A stretch of 64,000 bases of DNA. Source: an uncultured Psychromonas sp. (GTDB taxonomy: Bacteria > Pseudomonadota > Gammaproteobacteria > Enterobacterales > Psychromonadaceae). Below the pieces are notes generated by a model. It worked only from the letters and a program-made list of their open reading frames with translations. It was not told the DNA's origin and did not search any database. Positions within the stretch are counted from its first letter, which is position 1. The number at the start of each line of letters is the position of its first letter. Positions 58,258 through 64,000 of this stretch are shown one piece after another. Location: the NCBI RefSeq assembly GCF_947489755.1, contig NZ_CANLFB010000009.1, positions 62,001 through 126,000 of the forward strand, given 5' to 3'. The position numbers and the translations under genes are program-made.

Positions 58258-59934
58258 ATGAGTAAACTCGCTAATCCGGATAATTTTGAATCAATGCAAT
58301 CTAAATTAAGTTCAGCTTCTTTCGTCGGTCATGTAACGACTACAGAAGTAAATATATGGGTTCGAGTTTATAGAGAAGGTGATTGGCGACTTTTTATATC
58401 AGACACCGCACTCGACATGGACCCATATAGCATTCAGCCTTCAGATCCTATATTTAGTAGCAATTCATCAGTAATGTACCAAGATAAATTCATTTCTTCT
58501 GACAACGGACAAACTCATACGTTCAAGTTTGAGAATTTACTCGCAGGTAAAACTTACTATTATTATCTAATGGCAGTGGGGGAACTCCATTCTTCAATAG
58601 ACCGAAAAATAGAGTTAGGTATGCGTACTGCTTATGTATTTAAAACAGACCCTGTTGATTTTCCGCAATTTTCATTTGGTTTTTATAGCTGCCATGATCC
58701 CTTTGGGCATCGATCTTTTTCAGAAGGTTTATGGCCACACTTTGATGAACAATTAAGTGAACGTAATGCAAGTTTTGTGATAGGTGGCGGAGACCAAATT
58801 TATTGTGATACCCATGGCCGCTATAAACAATCTAGTCAGCAACAAAATAAACCTCAAATAGAAGATTTATGGGATTGGTTAGCTAAGCATAAAAAAACAT
58901 TAGCATCTGCATTTAATATTGACGGAGCGGGTAATGATGCAATAGATGAGAATGGCATAAAAGAATATCTTAAACAGCTTTATCGTGCCTACTATAGAAT
59001 TTATTGGAATACACCTGCGATGTTAGAAACTTTTAGGAAATTCCCTCAATATATGATTTGGGACGATCATGAAATCATGGATGGATGGGGCTCATTAACT
59101 AAATCAGAAAGGGCAAATAAGTTAGACCATATTTTCCAATGGGATAATCATGCTCTCAATGAACAAATTTGCCAGCTCGCTTTTAAAGCTGCGAGTGAGG
59201 TGTATTTAGAGTTTCAACACAACCATAACCCCAGCACGCCACCTAACCAGTGGGATTATAGTTTTATAAAGGGAATAACAGGCTTTTATGTATTGGATAT
59301 GCGAGGGCATCATGATGTTGAAAATAATGATGGTGAACGATTATTAGGTAAACAACAAATGGCTAGATTAGTCGCTTGGTTAAAACAACCAGAAACGATT
59401 GCACTTAAAGCTGTTTTTGTCGTGTCGCCTGTCCCAGTTGTACATTGGAACGATAAAATAATGAATAGTATCGATTTATTATTAGCAGTAGGCGGTACAA
59501 AAGATGATGCTCAAGATGAATGGGGTAACGATACTAATGTCACTGAAAGGAATATTTTGTTAGAACATTTAGGTCATTTCTCACATATCAATACAATACC
59601 AGTGACTTTATTGAGCGGCGATGTGCATTGTGCGAGTGCGTTTAAAATTCATCTTAAGGATAAACCTAATGCAAAGTTAATGAATATTACTTCAAGTGGT
59701 ATTTCCAGAAAACCTGCACCAGGGTTCTTGGATAAATTAATAGAAGGGGATGGTCCATTATATAAACATGACAATGCATCAGTAGAATCGGTTTTTAGTT
59801 TAACAGATAAAAACAATTTCTTAATCATAAACGTCAATACAGAGGTTGCACCTTGTCGGATAAGTGTAACAATGAACTTTGGTGAGCCTGTTGATGATTT
59901 CATCAAACAAAAAGTGTTTTTTATCAATGAATAA
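58258..59934 (+). CDS. PhoD-like metallophosphatase
   Basis: A 558-aa protein. The N-terminal part (about 15-125) resembles the Ig-like domain of PhoD enzymes (VTTTEVNIWVRV, HTFKFENLLAGKTYYYYL). The metallophosphatase domain has GGGDQIYCD (about 172-180), MIWDDHEIMDGWG (about 264-276) and LLSGDVHCASAF (about 453-464). No Tat or Sec signal is visible, so it is probably cytoplasmic, unlike Bacillus PhoD. Substrates may be phosphodiesters or phosphomonoesters. Confidence 0.85.
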   Translation: MSKLANPDNFESMQSKLSSASFVGHVTTTEVNIWVRVYREGDWRLFISDTALDMDPYSIQPSDPIFSSNSSVMYQDKFISSDNGQTHTFKFENLLAGKTYYYYLMAVGELHSSIDRKIELGMRTAYVFKTDPVDFPQFSFGFYSCHDPFGHRSFSEGLWPHFDEQLSERNASFVIGGGDQIYCDTHGRYKQSSQQQNKPQIEDLWDWLAKHKKTLASAFNIDGAGNDAIDENGIKEYLKQLYRAYYRIYWNTPAMLETFRKFPQYMIWDDHEIMDGWGSLTKSERANKLDHIFQWDNHALNEQICQLAFKAASEVYLEFQHNHNPSTPPNQWDYSFIKGITGFYVLDMRGHHDVENNDGERLLGKQQMARLVAWLKQPETIALKAVFVVSPVPVVHWNDKIMNSIDLLLAVGGTKDDAQDEWGNDTNVTERNILLEHLGHFSHINTIPVTLLSGDVHCASAFKIHLKDKPNAKLMNITSSGISRKPAPGFLDKLIEGDGPLYKHDNASVESVFSLTDKNNFLIINVNTEVAPCRISVTMNFGEPVDDFIKQKVFFINE

Positions 59935-60599
59935 TAAGGCAAATCTAAGAATGTTATCGGTCAAATAAAAAGAGGTACACTGTTTTAATAACAGCATCAA
60001 ATGGTATTGTAAAAGTGACAATAAAATGCCTATTAATAGCAATATAAATAATGGGGGCAATCAATACGCTACCCATTGTTTATGTTGTTTGTCGGCTGTA
60101 AATAAATTTTTTTCAAATGTGTTACAAAATGATGCGATGCAACTTTTTTGCTTTGATTTTACTTGGATTTTACTTGGATTTTGCTTTGAAAAACGTCTAC
60201 ATCATTGCTCAGAACTGCAATTGTAATTAACACTCCTTTATAAATTATATACCCCAGTATTTCCCTTCAAAATTGTTGATGTTTATGAGCAACAACCATG
60301 CTTCAATAATGACGTATTAGTAACTTTAAAATAAGTAAAAATCATACTGCTAATTTTCTTTTATTTGGGCTAAATGTGTTTAAACCTTAAGTCTATTCTA
60401 CTGTACAATGCTTTAAATGATAATCTGTTTCATTTAGATTAAAGTGTTCCATATTCAAGTGTCCAGTTCAATTAGACCAGAATAAACCTTGGTAAAGTAT
60501 AACGGCGAATAAAATAAGCTTGTACTAACGCATTGATTATTTAAAATAAATGAGAATAAACGAATCTAGTAATGATTTAATAAGGAAATTAAATAACAA
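59935..60599. other. 665-bp non-coding region
   Basis: It contains an 11-bp tandem repeat (60155-60187) and the untranslated leader of the Rob-like gene. A 66-codon frame at 60026-60226 has no ribosome site and an odd Cys/Phe/Leu-rich composition, so I do not call it a gene. Confidence 0.5.
60155..60187. repeat. 11-bp tandem repeat, three units
   Basis: GATTTTACTTG at 60155-60165 and 60166-60176, then GATTTTGCTTT at 60177-60187. Confidence 0.75.
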
Positions 60600-61472
60600 G
60601 TGAAAGAGCCTATTAACAAATCGTTGAACCGCATTGAAGCTGTTCTTGATTATATCGATAACTCATTGCATCTGCCGCTTTCGCTAGAGGATCTTGCCAG
60701 TAAAAGTTGCTGGTCTCGCTGGCAATTACAGCGTATTTTTCAAGAATATACCAATCAAAATGTCGGTAACTATGTTCGCCAACAAAAACTTTCTAAAGCG
60801 GCTGAATTTGTTTTATCTAATCAACATAGAATGATTGATATTGCCTTTATGTTAGGATTTGGATCTGAAATTTCCTTTAGTCGTGCTTTTAAAGCATTCT
60901 TTAATATGAGCCCAAAGCAATATCAAAAAAGAGGGCTTAGAATGGGGATTAAAAAGCCACTCATTAAAAATCCTTTTACTGAATCTGAACTTAATTCTTT
61001 GTTTGTACAAATACGCATTGATTATCTCGAAGAAATGACAATTTATGGCGTTAAAGGTCAAATTAAAGGTTTTGCTGCTGAATATCCAGATTATATGAAT
61101 ACTGTCCCTAATACCTGGCATCGTTTTGAAGCATCTTATCTAAACCAACCACATGCTATTACAGAGTTTATAGGCGTCTTCAGTGGTAATGAAGAAAATG
61201 AACTCGGTGATTTAACTTACTTGGCTGGCACACCTCAACCAATTGAAAATGCAGACGCTATTGTATTAAAAGGTCAACAATATGCGGTGTTATCCTTTGA
61301 AGGACCGACTCATAAATTTGCAAGAATTGTAGAATGGTTTGTTTTCTATTGGCTATCAAATTCAGAATATGAATTAGTTGAGACAAATGAATTAGAAATT
61401 TATAAAAAACAATTGGATAAAAATTTCTTAGAGGTTGAATATTGGCTGCCCATCACTAAACAAAAAAGCTAA
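60600..61472 (+). CDS. AraC-family regulator with GyrI-like effector domain (Rob-like)
   Basis: A 290-aa protein (E. coli Rob is 289 aa). Two helix-turn-helix motifs are at the N terminus (residues 8-108; LSLEDLASKSCWSRWQLQRI, then IDIAFMLGFGSEISFSRAFK and MSPKQYQKRG). A GyrI-like effector-binding domain follows (about 135-288). Start is a GTG, with AAGGAAA about 12 bases upstream; no ATG is available. It lies 90 bases upstream of the siderophore receptor on the same strand, suggesting that it activates that gene, perhaps with the siderophore as ligand. Confidence 0.85.
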   Translation: MKEPINKSLNRIEAVLDYIDNSLHLPLSLEDLASKSCWSRWQLQRIFQEYTNQNVGNYVRQQKLSKAAEFVLSNQHRMIDIAFMLGFGSEISFSRAFKAFFNMSPKQYQKRGLRMGIKKPLIKNPFTESELNSLFVQIRIDYLEEMTIYGVKGQIKGFAAEYPDYMNTVPNTWHRFEASYLNQPHAITEFIGVFSGNEENELGDLTYLAGTPQPIENADAIVLKGQQYAVLSFEGPTHKFARIVEWFVFYWLSNSEYELVETNELEIYKKQLDKNFLEVEYWLPITKQKS

Positions 61473-61517
61473 CTTTGCACCAAAATGTTAAGTTTTCAAT
61501 TTTAAACTAGGTACCAT

Positions 61518-61536
61518 CTTAATAATAATCATTATC
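61518..61536. promoter_or_regulatory. Fur box of the siderophore receptor gene
   Basis: The 19-bp stretch ending AATAATCATTATC matches the consensus GATAATGATAATCATTATC at 16 of 19 positions. It lies 27 bp before the receptor start, so iron-loaded Fur should repress it. Confidence 0.85.
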
Positions 61537-61562
61537 AACAAAATGGATGAAAGTAGATAAAT

Positions 61563-63719
61563 ATGATCTTTATTAATAATGCACCTCATTTTAAACGTTC
61601 AACACTTGCTTCAGTGGTCGCTCTGGCTTTATGTCACTCATCGTATTCTATGGCATCACAATTGCCCGATGATGGAACTGAAATGGAAGCTATTTCTGTT
61701 TTAGGCAAAGCGTATCGAAATACAGCGACAAAAACAGCGTTAACACCTGAAGAAACACCCCAAGCTATTAATATCATTGATGGTGAGCTGTTAAAAGAAC
61801 GAGGAGCGCAATCTTTAAACGAGGCATTACGTTATACACCGGGAGTGGTGACTGAAACTAAAGGTGGCGCAGTAACGATGTATGACACGTTCACCATTAG
61901 AGGCTTTTCTGTCAGCGAAAGTTATTATGATGGTTTAATATTACAACAGTTAAATGGTTGGAATTTGCAGCCACAAATAGATCCCATCGCATTGCAACAA
62001 GTTGAAGTATTCAAAGGGCCTACGTCCGTACTTTACGGTTCAATGCCGCCTGGTGGTATGGTAAATATGATAACTAAAGCACCTCAAATTCAATCGAGTA
62101 CAGAAATTGGAGTGAAAATTGGCACCAGTGATATGAAACAAGTTTCTCTTGATTCAACAGGTCAAATTGGCGATAGCAATGTATCTTATCGTTTCATCGG
62201 TCTTGCTCGCCAAAAAGATGGTCAAGTAGACACTACAAATGAAGAGCGTTATCTATTAGCACCCTCTATTACTTGGGATATTACAGAAAAAACATCGCTT
62301 AATGTAAATGTGTATTATCATAATGATCCTGATATGGGGATGAACTCATCTATTCCTTCATCCGGTTCAGTATTTAGTAATGTTAATGGCACTACTAACG
62401 CAAGTACATTCGTAGGTGATGAAAATTGGAGTACATTTGAACGTGAAGTTTTAATGTTAGGTTATAAATTTAGCCATGATTTTAATGATAACTGGACGTT
62501 TTTACAAAATGCACGTTATACCAAAGCTGATTTATACCAAGAAAATACTTATCATTATGCAAGTTATGATGAAACAACAGGTGAGCTTGATCGATACATA
62601 TACAGTACAGATGAAAGCTCCGAAGCGTATGCAATCGATAATCAGTTAGCAGGTGAAATAACCATCGCAGGCCTTAAGCATAATATATTACTAGGTATCG
62701 ATTACCGCCAGCTAAAAGGTGACTCAGCATACGATTATTATGGAACAACCAGCCAGTTTGGTGATTTTAATATATTTAATCCAGATAATAAACTCATTGA
62801 CAGCGATGCATTAACTTCTCTGGCAATTTATAATGATGAGATATCAGTTAAACAACTTGGTGGGTATTTTCAAGACCAAGTACGTTTAAATAAATTAGTA
62901 CTGATTGCAGGCGGACGTTTAGATACTTATAAAAGTAAAAGTGACTATTCGGGCAGTGTAACAGAAGCAGATGAAACTGAATTTTCATATCGTGTAGGTG
63001 CTTTATATGAATTTGATAATGGCTTATCTCCTTTTATAAGCTATGCAACAAGCTTTGAACCTGTTGCCGGCCAAAGTGATTTTGGTGAAGCATTCGTAGC
63101 TGAAACAGGTAAACAAATTGAAGTAGGTTTAAAATATAACTCTGCTGACTACAGTCAATCAGCGACGGCCTCATTATTCCAAATTGTTAAAAGTAATGTC
63201 GTGATATCAGATCCAGACTCAGCTGATTATCAAGGTCAGTTACAAGTCGGTGAGGTACGGTCAAGAGGGCTTGAGCTTGAAGGCACTTGGATGATCAATA
63301 ACAATTTGGATATTGCTGCTAGTTATACTTATATTGATATGGAAATTACTAAAGATAGCGAAAATGGGTTAGAAGGGACGATGCCTATTTATGTACCTAA
63401 ACATGCAGCTAACCTTTGGGCTAATTACAACTTCGATAATCAATTCCTTCAAGGTACACGTTTAAGTGCTGGTGTTCGTTATGTTGGCGAAATGCAAATG
63501 GATGCGACAAATACACAAGGAATGGTACCTGATTATACCATCGCAGACCTTTCAATAGGGTATGACTTAGGTTATGTAAGTTCTTCTTTAGCAGGAGTTC
63601 AAGTCAATCTAACAGCAAATAATGTATTCGATACTGATTCATTTGCTTGTTATGACAATGAGAACTGTTGGTACGGTGCAGAACGAACAGTAGAACTAGG
63701 TGTCAATTTCAAACTGTAA
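61563..63719 (+). CDS. TonB-dependent siderophore receptor
   Basis: A 718-aa outer-membrane receptor. Signal peptide cleaved near SMA-SQ (about residue 32), TonB box-like MEAISVLG at about 41-48, plug domain at about 60-170 (ETPQAINIIDGELLKERG, VEVFKGPTSVLYGSMPPGG), and a 22-strand beta barrel to the C terminus. The C-terminal CYDNENCWYGAERTVELGVNFKL region (655-718) with two cysteines resembles ferrichrome/ferrioxamine-type receptors (FhuA/FhuE/FoxA group). The exact siderophore cannot be told. It is controlled by the Fur box and probably the upstream Rob-like regulator. Confidence 0.94.
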   Translation: MIFINNAPHFKRSTLASVVALALCHSSYSMASQLPDDGTEMEAISVLGKAYRNTATKTALTPEETPQAINIIDGELLKERGAQSLNEALRYTPGVVTETKGGAVTMYDTFTIRGFSVSESYYDGLILQQLNGWNLQPQIDPIALQQVEVFKGPTSVLYGSMPPGGMVNMITKAPQIQSSTEIGVKIGTSDMKQVSLDSTGQIGDSNVSYRFIGLARQKDGQVDTTNEERYLLAPSITWDITEKTSLNVNVYYHNDPDMGMNSSIPSSGSVFSNVNGTTNASTFVGDENWSTFEREVLMLGYKFSHDFNDNWTFLQNARYTKADLYQENTYHYASYDETTGELDRYIYSTDESSEAYAIDNQLAGEITIAGLKHNILLGIDYRQLKGDSAYDYYGTTSQFGDFNIFNPDNKLIDSDALTSLAIYNDEISVKQLGGYFQDQVRLNKLVLIAGGRLDTYKSKSDYSGSVTEADETEFSYRVGALYEFDNGLSPFISYATSFEPVAGQSDFGEAFVAETGKQIEVGLKYNSADYSQSATASLFQIVKSNVVISDPDSADYQGQLQVGEVRSRGLELEGTWMINNNLDIAASYTYIDMEITKDSENGLEGTMPIYVPKHAANLWANYNFDNQFLQGTRLSAGVRYVGEMQMDATNTQGMVPDYTIADLSIGYDLGYVSSSLAGVQVNLTANNVFDTDSFACYDNENCWYGAERTVELGVNFKL

Positions 63720-64000
63720 TTTTGTAAAAAAGGGGGCCTCATAAAAATACAGATAGATAAAATATGACATAGCTTATTTCGTCTGATGGATGATGTTAAC
63801 GGCTTAAAGTAAGCACTATTTATAATGGTTAAAAAGCCTAGCAATAATGAATTATTGTTAGGCTTTTTTATATATTGCTTTAATTGAAAGTATAGGTTTT
63901 GTGATGATAAATAGAGTGAAAAACAAACAACTATTGTTAATAGAAGTATTTATTTAAACACAAACCTTTAAACTAAAAAAACACCTCTTTATGGTAGATT
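63720..64000. other. non-coding right end of the window
   Basis: It contains the receptor terminator and AT-rich sequence. No reading frame with support is seen before the window ends. Confidence 0.5.
63831..63869 (+). terminator. intrinsic terminator of the siderophore receptor gene
   Basis: AAAAAGCCTA-g-CAATAAT-GA-ATTATTG-t-TAGGCTTTTT, 17 paired positions with one internal mismatch, then Ts. Confidence 0.9.

Noticed and set aside
60026-60226. A 66-codon frame between the PhoD-like gene and the Rob-like regulator
   Set aside because: No ribosome-binding site, atypical Cys/Phe-rich composition, and it runs through an 11-bp tandem repeat; probably chance.

Overview
The window is about 64 kb of an AT-rich gammaproteobacterial chromosome. 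It starts inside ycfP and ends in non-coding DNA downstream of a TonB receptor gene. Protein sequences and gene order resemble E. coli and marine relatives: ycfP-ndh, fabA next to ycbZ/lonH, yciK|sohB-topA, folC-dedD-cvpA-purF, bioA|bioBFCD and dapA-bamC are all kept. Low GC, a long-form PurC, a TAXI-type TRAP transporter, an iron-regulated siderophore receptor and a DUF2897 protein suggest a marine, possibly cold-adapted genus such as Psychromonas. The genus is inferred from overall character, not from a marker gene.

Positions 1-43600 are mostly a housekeeping core: respiration (ndh), envelope proteolysis (sppA, sohB), fatty acid and lipid synthesis (fabA, pssA, lpxM), regulation (cysB, a DksA-like zinc finger protein, an orphan histidine kinase), central metabolism (class I fumarase, aspC), folate synthesis (pabB, folC), the 4.5S RNA gene, topoisomerase I, tRNA modification (truA, trmN6), purine synthesis (purF, purC), asnS, a complete biotin operon, dapA, bamC and cnoX. 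Most units end in clear intrinsic terminators.

Positions 43600-64000 are more accessory: a secreted NTF2-like protein gene broken by an apparent frameshift, a TAXI-TRAP uptake system, a PEBP-like secreted protein, two glutathione S-transferases, a 5'-nucleotidase-like phosphatase, an unknown protein, an AhpD-like protein with a TetR regulator, a YedI plus LETM1-like membrane pair, a PhoD-like phosphatase, and a Rob-like regulator followed by a Fur-controlled siderophore receptor.

Two observations stand out. First, similar palindromes (consensus about TGAACgmTyGTTCA) lie in the promoters of the tetR gene, the AhpD-like gene and the distant GST pair, with the same 23-bp spacing in the two paired cases. 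This suggests a small thiol/electrophile-stress regulon. Second, intergenic copies of a roughly 170-200 bp MITE-like repeat have TTCTGG/CCAGAA ends, and two copies are flanked by 7-9 bp direct repeats. I see no CRISPR array, prophage, complete insertion sequence or tRNA gene, and no complete new multi-gene system that I could defend.
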